Source: an uncultured Muribaculaceae bacterium | GTDB lineage: Bacteria > Bacteroidota > Bacteroidia > Bacteroidales > Muribaculaceae | Assembly (NCBI GenBank): GCA_910588245.1 | Contig: CAJUQP010000009.1 | Coordinates: 24,411 to 88,410, forward strand | Direction of reading: 5' to 3' | Length of the DNA stretch: 64,000 nt | In this document: positions 53,679 through 61,579 of the stretch, piece by piece | How positions within the stretch are numbered: the stretch's first letter is position 1 | Layout: the number at the start of each line of letters is the position of its first letter | Position numbers and translations under genes: made by a program | The notes under the pieces: model-generated | The model's input: only the letters and a program-made list of their open reading frames with translations | Database searches by the model: none | What the model was told of the DNA's origin: nothing

Positions 53679-56600
53679 ATGAGATTTCATACTCTGATAA
53701 TATATATTCTGGCGATAGCCGCCGCCATCCCGGCATTTTCGGCTCCGGCAAACACTCCCGTCACATCATCGGGCGACCACCAGCGAGCCACCCGTTACTA
53801 TAACGCCCCCCCCAATCTAACATCCAACATCTACACCGATTTCTGCCAGGACAGGAAAGGATATATCTGGATTGCCACGGAGACAGGGCTAATGCGTTTC
53901 GACGGTTTCAACCTCGAGGTGTTCCGCAACGATAAGCAACGTCAGGGCACGATAAGCGACAACCGTGTGAACCGGGTGATCTGCGACTCGAGAGGCGACA
54001 TTTGGGTAGGCACATCCAATGGGTTGAACTATTTCGATCCAGAATCGGAGACTTTCGAGGTTGTGAAGCTTCCCCCTTCCGAGAAAATCGACGGATATGT
54101 GCAGGACATCGCCGAACAGGCCGACGGCACAATCATCTTCAATGTCGCAGGCAACGGACTGTACCTCGTAGATCCGGCCATCGACAAAAAGGAGGCGGCA
54201 AGAATGGCGATATCCTCTCCCCGCTTTGAGGGGAACTCCATATATGTGGCCAAGGACAAAAAGATTTTCCTGGGCACACACCGCGGCCATATCCAAGTAA
54301 TCAAGCCCAATGGCAGTCAGACAGAATTACCTCTTTCAGACAGCTTCATCGAGGGAATAAGCCATGAGCATGGCAACACGATAGTGGTCTACGGGCAGGA
54401 GAGGATCTGGCGCATAGACACAAAGACGCTCAAAGCCTATGAGATCGACGCATCCGCCATGGGTAAGGCTGTAATCAACAAAATAAGTCACGACAAGGAC
54501 GGAAACGCCTACATAGCATCCAACTCCGGCCTTTGGATGATCAGGAAAGGGGGAAACAAGGTGGAGAGATGTGCCAGATTCTTCAATTCGTCGGTCGATC
54601 TCGACAGGGTGAAGATCGGTTCGGTCTATGCGGCACCTGACGGCAACATCTGGATAGGCTGTGACTATCAGGGAGTGGTGATGGCACCTACCAAACCCCT
54701 GCCATTCGCCTACCATCCGCTTACGAGCAAAGTCAAAGAGTTCAAAGGGGGTATCTCAACTATTGCCCACAACAGATTCGGCACCTGGATCGCCCTGGAG
54801 GATGGCGATGTGCTCCGGCTCGACAGCGACGGACATCCCGGCTTGCGCGTGTCCATACCGGGTGCCGGCAGCGTGACGTGTCTGTTCCTTGATGACGACG
54901 ACACCCTATACGCAACCACAAGCAATGCCGGGCTATGGAAAGTAAACCCTGCGAGCGGGGCGGCCTCCAAGATAGCCGAACTTCCGCGTCATGCCGCACG
55001 CTATAATATCAACAAAGCCGACAACAGCTCAGTCCTCTACATTTCCATAATCGGAGAGGGACTCTTCATTTATAATTCCACGACAGGGGATTGGCGCGAA
55101 TTAAAAACCACTTCGCCGGGGATCAAGAACTTATACAGCGACTGGATCAGTTCCTCATTCATAGATTCCAAAGGAAGACTGTGGCTCGGATCTTTCAGCG
55201 GCCTGTCATGCTACGACACCATGAAGCAGACCTTCCACGTGATAGACCAGAGCCCGTTCATGAAGATGGCCATACACGCCATTTGTGAGACTGCCGACGG
55301 GAAGATACTGCTTGGCACGAGCGACGGCCTTCTCATTTACAACCCCGGCAAAGACACTGTGGAGAAGACACTGACCAAGACCGACGGTCTGGCCGACAGC
55401 GACATAAGGATCATACAGCCGGACGACAACGGCACTGTATGGCTCGGGACTCTCCTCGGCATATCCTCGTTCAATCCCTCCACCGGAGAGATTTCATCCA
55501 TACGCGGCGGCTACGGACTGTCGGAGATTGCTTTCAGATATTCCTCATTCAACCCCGCTGCCGGAGAGATGACATTCGCCGGAAACCTCGGCTACACCAC
55601 CTTCAATCCCCGGGAGGTCAGGACTGCTGAAATAACAAGACCACCCTACATTTCCGGCATATACCTCAACGGACTTAAAATGACGGACGACGACACCGTC
55701 GACGGCAAGGGCGCACTCACCTCCGATCCGGAGACAGGCTACAGCAAAGTGCTGATATCTTACAGAGACAACAATCTGCTCGTAAAAGTGTCGACCATGG
55801 ATTTCCGTGATGCCGAGAACGTTGTGATTGAGAGAAAGATGGAAGGAAGCAAGGAATGGACGGCCGCACAGCCCGGCAACAGCTCGATTGTCATACCGAA
55901 GCTCGGCCCCGGCGACTACACCCTGCTTATCAGGGCCTCCGACAACGGAAGTTATTCCCCTGTCACGAAACTGCATATACACGTCACGGCTCCATGGTAT
56001 GGTTCCGTGCCCGCAAAGCTGTTTTATCTGCTTGCGGCGGTGGCTCTCGTCACGCTTCTTTTCATGCTCTACAGGAAAAGGAACACCGAGAGGCTAAACG
56101 ACGCGAAAGTGAAGTTTTTCATGGATATATCACATGAGATACGCTCCCCGATGACGTGTATCATAGCTCCTCTGGAATCATTGATGAAAAAAGATTTCGA
56201 TCCTGACACGAAGCGTCTTCTCAGCGGAATGCATAGAAACGCGGGCCGCATCCTCAGCCTCGCCAACCAACTGCTCGAGATCAGGAAGATCGACAAGGGG
56301 AAGAAGACCCTTACGATGCGACCCACGGATCTTCGCGGATTCACGGCAGAGATCGTCGACCTCTACCGCCAGATGGCCGAGAGCAAGAACATCAAGATCT
56401 CTCTCGACATGCCCGATGATTTCCCACAGGTATGGATAGACAGGGCCAACTTCGACAAGGTGCTCGTCAACCTGATCACGAATGCCATAAAATACACTCC
56501 CGACAACGGGAAAATCACAGTCAGCATCTCGCAAGACAACGACCCCATGCTCGGCCAATGCGCACGCATAGCCGTGACGGACACAGGCATAGGCCTTGAC

Positions 56601-57701
56601 CCCAAAAACATAGAGAAAATCTTCGACCGTTTCTACCAGGGACGTGGATCGGCATCCGGATTCGGGGTAGGACTCGATCTGGCGCGCCAGATCGCCATGC
56701 TTCACCACGGCACCCTAAAGGCGGCCAACCGTTCCGACGGAGTGAAGGGAAGCGTCTTCACCGTGAGCGTGCCCCTGGGCAACGCACATCTGAGCAGCCG
56801 GGAAACCGGCGGCGAGGATGCATCGGATACACCGGCCGCAGCCTCAGGCATGAGTCACATCATCCGTTCTGACGAAGAAGCCGGACACAGCACCCCAATG
56901 AAGGCATCACTCTCGCGCCGGATACTCATAGCCGACGATGATGCCGAACTTCTCGACTATCTCTGCGAGCATTACTCACATTTCGTCAAGGTGGAGAAGG
57001 CCCGCAACGGCAACGAGGCCATGAAAATATTGCTGACTAAAAAGATAGATCTGGTCATATCCGATGTAATGATGCCCGAGATGGACGGACTCACCCTGCT
57101 GCGCACGATAAAGGCAAATGTCGATACAAACCACATTCCGGTAGTGCTTCTCAGCACACGCGGCGAGGTGGCCGACCGGCTCGCAGGCTGGGGAGAGGGA
57201 GCGGACGGATACGTCGGCAAACCGTTCGACATGTCGGAACTCGACGCCATCGTCGACAATTTCATAGAGAACAGGCTGAGGATGAAAGGTAAATACTCCG
57301 GCGTGCAAGCCTCTACAGAGAAAATATCTTCACCGGAGATAAAGGGTAACGACGAGATCCTTATGGACCGCGTGATAAAGGCTATCGAGAGCCATCTCGA
57401 TGACAATCAGTTTAACGTGGAGAACCTCAGCGAGGAGGTAGGGATCTCTCGCGCTCACCTTCACCGAAGACTTAAGGAGCTCGCCGGGATGTCGCCGAGC
57501 GATTTCATCAGGAACGTCAAGATAAAACGGGCCTGCGATATGCTCCGCAAGCCCGATATTGACGTGTCGCAGGTTGCCTTCTGCCTGGGATTCTCATCTC
57601 AGCCGCATTTCTCCACCACCTTCAAGAAATTCACGGGGATGACACCTTCGGAATACCGCACCCAGATCCTGCAGAAAGCGGAGAAGACGGTCGAGGAATG
57701 A
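53679..57701 (+). CDS. Hybrid two-component system sensor/regulator (HTCS) of the xylan PUL
   Basis: 1340-residue inner-membrane protein joining sensor kinase and transcription factor. Order: signal peptide (to about 22); a periplasmic sensor of two seven-bladed propellers built from two-component-propeller repeats (IWIATETGLMRFDGF, IWVGTSNGLNYFDP and others, about 45-680); a Y_Y_Y domain (about 690-770); one membrane helix (about 778-797); HisKA with phospho-accepting H819 (DISHEIRSP); an HATPase (NAIKYTPDNG, DTGIGLD, GVGLDLA); a receiver domain with phospho-acceptor D1129 (ISDVMMPEMDG); and a C-terminal AraC-type HTH (about 1230-1335). All catalytic motifs are intact. HTCS proteins sense a specific oligosaccharide in the periplasm and switch on the PUL. 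Adjacency to the xylan genes and to AraC-style direct repeats supports that role. Confidence 0.94.
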   Translation: MRFHTLIIYILAIAAAIPAFSAPANTPVTSSGDHQRATRYYNAPPNLTSNIYTDFCQDRKGYIWIATETGLMRFDGFNLEVFRNDKQRQGTISDNRVNRVICDSRGDIWVGTSNGLNYFDPESETFEVVKLPPSEKIDGYVQDIAEQADGTIIFNVAGNGLYLVDPAIDKKEAARMAISSPRFEGNSIYVAKDKKIFLGTHRGHIQVIKPNGSQTELPLSDSFIEGISHEHGNTIVVYGQERIWRIDTKTLKAYEIDASAMGKAVINKISHDKDGNAYIASNSGLWMIRKGGNKVERCARFFNSSVDLDRVKIGSVYAAPDGNIWIGCDYQGVVMAPTKPLPFAYHPLTSKVKEFKGGISTIAHNRFGTWIALEDGDVLRLDSDGHPGLRVSIPGAGSVTCLFLDDDDTLYATTSNAGLWKVNPASGAASKIAELPRHAARYNINKADNSSVLYISIIGEGLFIYNSTTGDWRELKTTSPGIKNLYSDWISSSFIDSKGRLWLGSFSGLSCYDTMKQTFHVIDQSPFMKMAIHAICETADGKILLGTSDGLLIYNPGKDTVEKTLTKTDGLADSDIRIIQPDDNGTVWLGTLLGISSFNPSTGEISSIRGGYGLSEIAFRYSSFNPAAGEMTFAGNLGYTTFNPREVRTAEITRPPYISGIYLNGLKMTDDDTVDGKGALTSDPETGYSKVLISYRDNNLLVKVSTMDFRDAENVVIERKMEGSKEWTAAQPGNSSIVIPKLGPGDYTLLIRASDNGSYSPVTKLHIHVTAPWYGSVPAKLFYLLAAVALVTLLFMLYRKRNTERLNDAKVKFFMDISHEIRSPMTCIIAPLESLMKKDFDPDTKRLLSGMHRNAGRILSLANQLLEIRKIDKGKKTLTMRPTDLRGFTAEIVDLYRQMAESKNIKISLDMPDDFPQVWIDRANFDKVLVNLITNAIKYTPDNGKITVSISQDNDPMLGQCARIAVTDTGIGLDPKNIEKIFDRFYQGRGSASGFGVGLDLARQIAMLHHGTLKAANRSDGVKGSVFTVSVPLGNAHLSSRETGGEDASDTPAAASGMSHIIRSDEEAGHSTPMKASLSRRILIADDDAELLDYLCEHYSHFVKVEKARNGNEAMKILLTKKIDLVISDVMMPEMDGLTLLRTIKANVDTNHIPVVLLSTRGEVADRLAGWGEGADGYVGKPFDMSELDAIVDNFIENRLRMKGKYSGVQASTEKISSPEIKGNDEILMDRVIKAIESHLDDNQFNVENLSEEVGISRAHLHRRLKELAGMSPSDFIRNVKIKRACDMLRKPDIDVSQVAFCLGFSSQPHFSTTFKKFTGMTPSEYRTQILQKAEKTVEE

Positions 57702-57717
57702 GGTTGCCCGGATGGCG

Positions 57718-58449
57718 TCACTCATCGTAGGTCATCTGTACGTGGCCTACAGGAAGATTCGCCGAGAAACGGAGAGGTATGCGGCTGTCGGCTGAGACCT
57801 CCGTCTCCACGGGATAACCGCTCATACGGCCCTGATAGCTGTATTCGAACGACACACGGTAGGTATGATATGTGCTACCCCCGATATCGAGGGTAGACCG
57901 GCCGTGGTAGGTGATAAGCACGCTGTCGGATCCTCCCGGTGACGATATGGGGATACTCACCGACTGCCCGTCGGACATATTAGGGAAATCCATCACGCGG
58001 AAATAATAGTAAAGGGCGAGCATATCGGCTGTTATGGTCACAGCCTCCATTGTCTGAGGACTGGCGTCAAGTTCCCCCTGTCCTTTGATATTCTTATAGA
58101 AAGCGGGATCAGACGGATTAAAACTTCCTCCGCGATATACAGACACCTTCGGCTTCATATACCAGCCGTTGATATACGATATGCTCTCCGACGATGGAGT
58201 GAGAGAGGCCCTCAAGGTGTCGCTCACGCAGAATATGCGGCCATTCCAGGGCACGCTGTTTCCATCGAGGGTGGCTGTGAGGCTGTCGCCGCTCTTCTGC
58301 ACGGTCACGACGCCATGGGCGATCGCCACATCTATCATTCCCCAGTGGTAGTGCACGTTGTAGTTGAGTTCAGTGTAAGGGATATCGGTCTGCGCCTGTG
58401 CGGCAAATCCGATAAGGGCAATGAAAAGGGTCAGCAATGTTTTTTTCAT
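57718..58449 (-). CDS. DUF3108-like exported protein
   Basis: 243 residues with a signal peptide (cleavage near AQAQ, residue 20). The mature part begins YTELNYNVHYHWGMIDVAIAHG, the typical opening of DUF3108 proteins, and continues as beta-strands with the STLDIGGSTYHTYRVSFEYSYQG and IPLRFSANLPVGHVQMTY blocks near the C-terminus. The family is envelope-located and of unknown function, with a beta-barrel-like or lipocalin-like fold. It converges with the HTCS gene (17 bp between stops) and is read alone or with the glycerate kinase gene upstream, 60 bp away. There is no link to polysaccharide use in the sequence itself. Confidence 0.78.
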   Translation of the reverse strand: MKKTLLTLFIALIGFAAQAQTDIPYTELNYNVHYHWGMIDVAIAHGVVTVQKSGDSLTATLDGNSVPWNGRIFCVSDTLRASLTPSSESISYINGWYMKPKVSVYRGGSFNPSDPAFYKNIKGQGELDASPQTMEAVTITADMLALYYYFRVMDFPNMSDGQSVSIPISSPGGSDSVLITYHGRSTLDIGGSTYHTYRVSFEYSYQGRMSGYPVETEVSADSRIPLRFSANLPVGHVQMTYDE

Positions 58450-58509
58450 AATTCATAGTGTTTTCATAGTCATATATATTCAACAAGCTTTCTGCCCTAA
58501 TGTTTCATA

Positions 58510-59661
58510 TCATGTCATTTCCTTCCCTATGTGCAGAAGACGCATAACGGCACCGGCGGTGTCTCTGACATTGGCCTCCGCCACTTCGGGCCGCATAGCC
58601 TGGGGAAGAGGCATCGGACCGGAGACAACCGGCAGAGCGGTCAATCCTGCCTTCGCGAGTGCGACACGATCGGCAACCTTACCGCCTAAAACAACAACCG
58701 GAACCCCTGCCTCACGTGCGTGAGACGACACACCTGAAACCACCTTACCCATCAGCGACTGCGCATCGACGCTACCCTCCCCGGTGAATATCAGCGAGGC
58801 GCCGGCTATAGCCCTGTCGAAACCGACAGCCTCAAGAACCATCTCGATACCTTTCCTGAGATCCGCGCCAAGGAAAGCGCAGAATGCCGCGCCAAGCCCT
58901 CCGGCCGCACCGGCTCCGGGCATCAAGCTGACATCGACACCACTATCCCGCATTATAACTGAAGCGAAATCGCGCAAACCTCTGTCAAGTTGCATGACAG
59001 TCTCCTCATCCGCCCCCTTTTGGGGAGCGAACACAAACGCCGCTCCATTTGGACCGAACAAAGGATTGTCAACGTCACAGGCTATGGTGAATGAAGCCTC
59101 ATCAAGCCTTGGATCAGCTGCCGACACATCAATATGGGCTACGCGTGCAAGATCGGCACCCACACCATCAAGCTCATTTCCCGAAGCATCCGCAAACCGA
59201 TAGCCGAGGGCCCGCAACATTCCCATACCGGCATCGTTGGTGGCACTTCCACCTATGCCGATGAAGAATCGGCGACAACCGCGACGGAGGGCATCGAGAA
59301 TCATCTCCCCGGTGCCGTAGGTGGAAGTCTGCAAAGGATCACGTTCCGATTCTGAAAGGAGAGTGAGTCCGGATGCGGCCGCCATCTCCATGACAGCGTT
59401 CTTTCCATCGGAAGAAATAGCATAAACAGCCTCTACGGGACGCATCAACGGATCACACACCTTACATTTCACTTTACTCATTCGGGCGGATTCCGACAAA
59501 GCATCGACGGTGCCCTCTCCTCCGTCGGCGAGTGGCAGACACACCACTTCTGCCGTCGGCAATTCATCAAGGATACCAAGGCGGCATGCCTGCGCGACCT
59601 GTGCCGCAGTCAAGGATCCCTTGAAGGAGTCGGGAGCGACTATTATTCTCTCACCATTCAT
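58510..59661 (-). CDS. glxK: Glycerate 2-kinase (GlxK/GarK family)
   Basis: 383-residue cytosolic kinase phosphorylating D-glycerate to 2-phosphoglycerate. Signature segments: IVAPDSFKGSLTA at the N-terminus, PLADGGEGTVDAL (about 43-55), FIGIGGSATNDAGMGML (about 137-153), PGAGAAGGLGAA (about 245-256), and FTGEGSVDAQSLMGKVVSGV (about 290-310). All belong to the type I glycerate kinase family and none is damaged. It is 8 bp from the stop of the metallophosphoesterase gene, so the two are likely co-transcribed. Glycerate could come from uronate or serine metabolism; no other pathway gene is near. The symbol is by family only. Confidence 0.9.
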   Translation of the reverse strand: MNGERIIVAPDSFKGSLTAAQVAQACRLGILDELPTAEVVCLPLADGGEGTVDALSESARMSKVKCKVCDPLMRPVEAVYAISSDGKNAVMEMAAASGLTLLSESERDPLQTSTYGTGEMILDALRRGCRRFFIGIGGSATNDAGMGMLRALGYRFADASGNELDGVGADLARVAHIDVSAADPRLDEASFTIACDVDNPLFGPNGAAFVFAPQKGADEETVMQLDRGLRDFASVIMRDSGVDVSLMPGAGAAGGLGAAFCAFLGADLRKGIEMVLEAVGFDRAIAGASLIFTGEGSVDAQSLMGKVVSGVSSHAREAGVPVVVLGGKVADRVALAKAGLTALPVVSGPMPLPQAMRPEVAEANVRDTAGAVMRLLHIGKEMT

Positions 59662-59669
59662 ATCATTGT

Positions 59670-60197
59670 CTATTCCGCGATTACCTCGCTCCCGCTTGCG
59701 GAGGCCGGGGCAAGCTCGATTATCTCACAATCTTTCATATCAGCGCCATCTATAGTAAGTTTTATGAGCGTGCGCACCTTATGCCATCCGGCAAGACCCG
59801 CGGCTCCCGGATTGATATGCAGGAGCTGAAGCTCATGGTCATAGATCACCTTCAGGATATGAGAGTGGCCATCGACCATAAGTGTGATGCCCTCCTCTTT
59901 GAGAAGCCGCTTCATGCCGGGCGACCACTTTCCGGGATAGCCACCGATATGAGTCAGGAGCACCTTAACTCCCTCAACTTGGAAAATCTCAAGCTCGCGG
60001 CATTTACGGCGCACCATGCCATGGTCGATATTTCCGCTCACAGCACGCACCACAGGCACGACATCCTGCAGCCTCTCGACAATACCATAATCGCCGATAT
60101 CACCGGCATGCCACACCTCGTCGCAGTCACTGAAATACTGAGCGAAGCGGTCGTCCCATTTCCCGTGGGTGTCGCTTATGATCCCAATTCTCTTCAT
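59670..60197 (-). CDS. YfcE/MJ0936-type metallophosphoesterase
   Basis: 175-residue calcineurin-like phosphodiesterase. The five metal-binding motifs are in order: SDTHG (residues 8-12), AGDIGD (about 36-41), GNID (about 60-63), THIGG (about 87-91), and DGHSHI (about 113-118). The length and single domain match the YfcE/MJ0936 group, small phosphodiesterases active in vitro on artificial phosphodiesters and with unclear natural substrates. It lacks a signal peptide and is probably cytosolic. First of a pair with glycerate kinase. The long spacer upstream (60198-60409) is packed with heptamer repeats. Confidence 0.88.
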   Translation of the reverse strand: MKRIGIISDTHGKWDDRFAQYFSDCDEVWHAGDIGDYGIVERLQDVVPVVRAVSGNIDHGMVRRKCRELEIFQVEGVKVLLTHIGGYPGKWSPGMKRLLKEEGITLMVDGHSHILKVIYDHELQLLHINPGAAGLAGWHKVRTLIKLTIDGADMKDCEIIELAPASASGSEVIAE

Positions 60198-60205
60198 TTT
60201 ACAAA

Positions 60206-60270
60206 GAATTCATAATGCACAACACGCAATGCATAATGCACAATTCATAATGCATAATGCATAATTCATT
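60206..60270. repeat. Degenerate heptamer array, AATGCAT type
   Basis: Nine 7-bp units: AATTCAT, AATGCAC, AACACGC, AATGCAT, AATGCAC, AATTCAT, AATGCAT, AATGCAT, AATTCAT. Only positions within the unit vary; the period is kept. It begins 9 bp upstream of the phosphoesterase start and would form its 5' leader. Confidence 0.85.
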
Positions 60271-60329
60271 TACTAACCCTTTCCTCATCCCATTCACCCT
60301 TAACCTTCGCTCCTTAACTTATTCCATCC

Positions 60330-60403
60330 TAAACCTTTAACCCCTCAATTCTCAACCATCAACATTCAACTTTAACCTTTAACCTTTAACCTTTCTTTAA
60401 CCA
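60330..60403. repeat. Degenerate heptamer array, TTTAACC type
   Basis: Units of TTTAACC and CTCAACC-like variants, ending TTTAACC, TTTAACC, TTTAACC, TTTCTTT. This is the complement of the GGTTAAA/GTTGAGG flavour seen at 15681-15828. It lies between the EamA transporter stop and the AATGCAT array. Confidence 0.75.
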
Positions 60404-60409
60404 TTCCCC

Positions 60410-61294
60410 CTAACCGTGGGTTGAGCCTATGACAAGGAGGGCAAGGCTGAGGAGAAGGACTCCGAGATCAACAAGTTTCGGTTTTATATTCTTCTCGTGA
60501 AGAGCGATCACACCATACACGAAACTTACGATCACACTTCCGCGGCGTATCATAGAGATGATGGCTACCATGGATCCGGGGAGTGACAGGGAATAGAAAT
60601 AGGCAAGATCGGCCACGGTAAGGAAAAGAGCTATGCAAGGTATGGTCCATCGCCATGTGAAACCATCGCCTCTCTCCTTGTGCATACGCCTAAGCAGCAA
60701 TATCGTGGCCACCATGATGAAGCACTGATAAAGGGAATACCAGGCCTGCACTTCTATCGGATGATATGATTTGAGAAGATATTTGTCGTAGAGCGCGCTG
60801 ACAGCACCGAGCACCGTCGCACCGATCGACATCCATATCCATCGGGAATGCTTAAGCGAGAACCCCTCCTTCGCTCCGATACGAGAGATGAAAAATAGGG
60901 AAGCGAAGCCAAGCGCTATACCTATCCATTGCACCCAGTTAAGCCTCTCCCCGAATATCACGAGCGCTCCTACGAGCACTATCACCGGGCGCGAGGCGTT
61001 GATGGGTCCCTGCACTGTGAGCGGCAGATGCTTTATGGCGAAATAACCGAGAAGCCAGGATCCGAGCACAATCACCGACTTGAGCAAGATTTGCAAATGT
61101 CCTACCACCGTGTTACCAAAGCCGAAATTACCCTCCGAGACACCGGCAATCAGAAAAGGCGACATGTATAGGGCGCCGAATACAGTGTTGAGCATGAGCA
61201 CCATAAGCACATCGTTACCCCTCACCGACAGCTTTTTGAAAATGTCATAGAATCCCAGACAAAGCGCCGAGACAAGAGCCAGAGCTATCCACAT
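60410..61294 (-). CDS. EamA/DMT-family transporter
   Basis: 294-residue inner-membrane protein with about ten hydrophobic helices arranged as two EamA repeats (about 1-140 and 150-290). Typical segments: a helix-start ALVSALCLGFYDIFKKL; GPINASRPVIVLVGALVIFGERLNWVQWIGIALGF, the EamA signature at the end of repeat 1; and a similar end in repeat 2 (LHEKNIKPKLVDLGVLLL). Family members export amino acids, nucleosides or drugs; the substrate is not readable. A complete promoter (TTG, 20 bp, TAATTTTG) lies at 61373-61403, giving a leader of about 75 bases. It is transcribed alone, divergent from the biotin carboxyltransferase gene. Confidence 0.87.
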   Translation of the reverse strand: MWIALALVSALCLGFYDIFKKLSVRGNDVLMVLMLNTVFGALYMSPFLIAGVSEGNFGFGNTVVGHLQILLKSVIVLGSWLLGYFAIKHLPLTVQGPINASRPVIVLVGALVIFGERLNWVQWIGIALGFASLFFISRIGAKEGFSLKHSRWIWMSIGATVLGAVSALYDKYLLKSYHPIEVQAWYSLYQCFIMVATILLLRRMHKERGDGFTWRWTIPCIALFLTVADLAYFYSLSLPGSMVAIISMIRRGSVIVSFVYGVIALHEKNIKPKLVDLGVLLLSLALLVIGSTHG

Positions 61295-61372
61295 TTCTTA
61301 CGATCGTTAATACGGCCATGCAATGTCTCACCAAGCGTCACACACAGGAAAGACAGGCCTTGAAATTTTCCG

Positions 61373-61403
61373 CAAAATTAATACTTACCCCTCACAAAAC
61401 CAA
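61373..61403 (-). promoter_or_regulatory. Promoter of the EamA transporter gene
   Basis: On the minus strand TTG (61401-61403), a 20-bp spacer, then TAATTTTG (61373-61380). Both parts match the consensus. Confidence 0.7.
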
Positions 61404-61474
61404 TGAAACCAACCGTAAATAGCACTAAGAGTCATTCTTTTGCGGAAAAATTTCTTTAATTGGGAATTTATCAC

Positions 61475-61482
61475 TAACTTTG
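61475..61482 (+). promoter_or_regulatory. Promoter -7 element of the carboxyltransferase gene
   Basis: TAACTTTG, exact match to TAnnTTTG, 97 bp before the start codon. No TTG lies at the usual distance. The rest of the gap 61295-61579 is otherwise featureless. Confidence 0.6.
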
Positions 61483-61579
61483 ACACCAAATATATGACCC
61501 ATTTCCAAGGAGCGGTCAGCAAGGCCGCCTTCCGCAGGTGCATATGTGTCTAAGTCAATTATAAAAACACATTATAGAA

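Noticed and set aside
10984..60403. CRISPR array as an explanation for the repeats.
   Set aside because: The units are 7 bp and contiguous with no spacers, and no cas gene is present.
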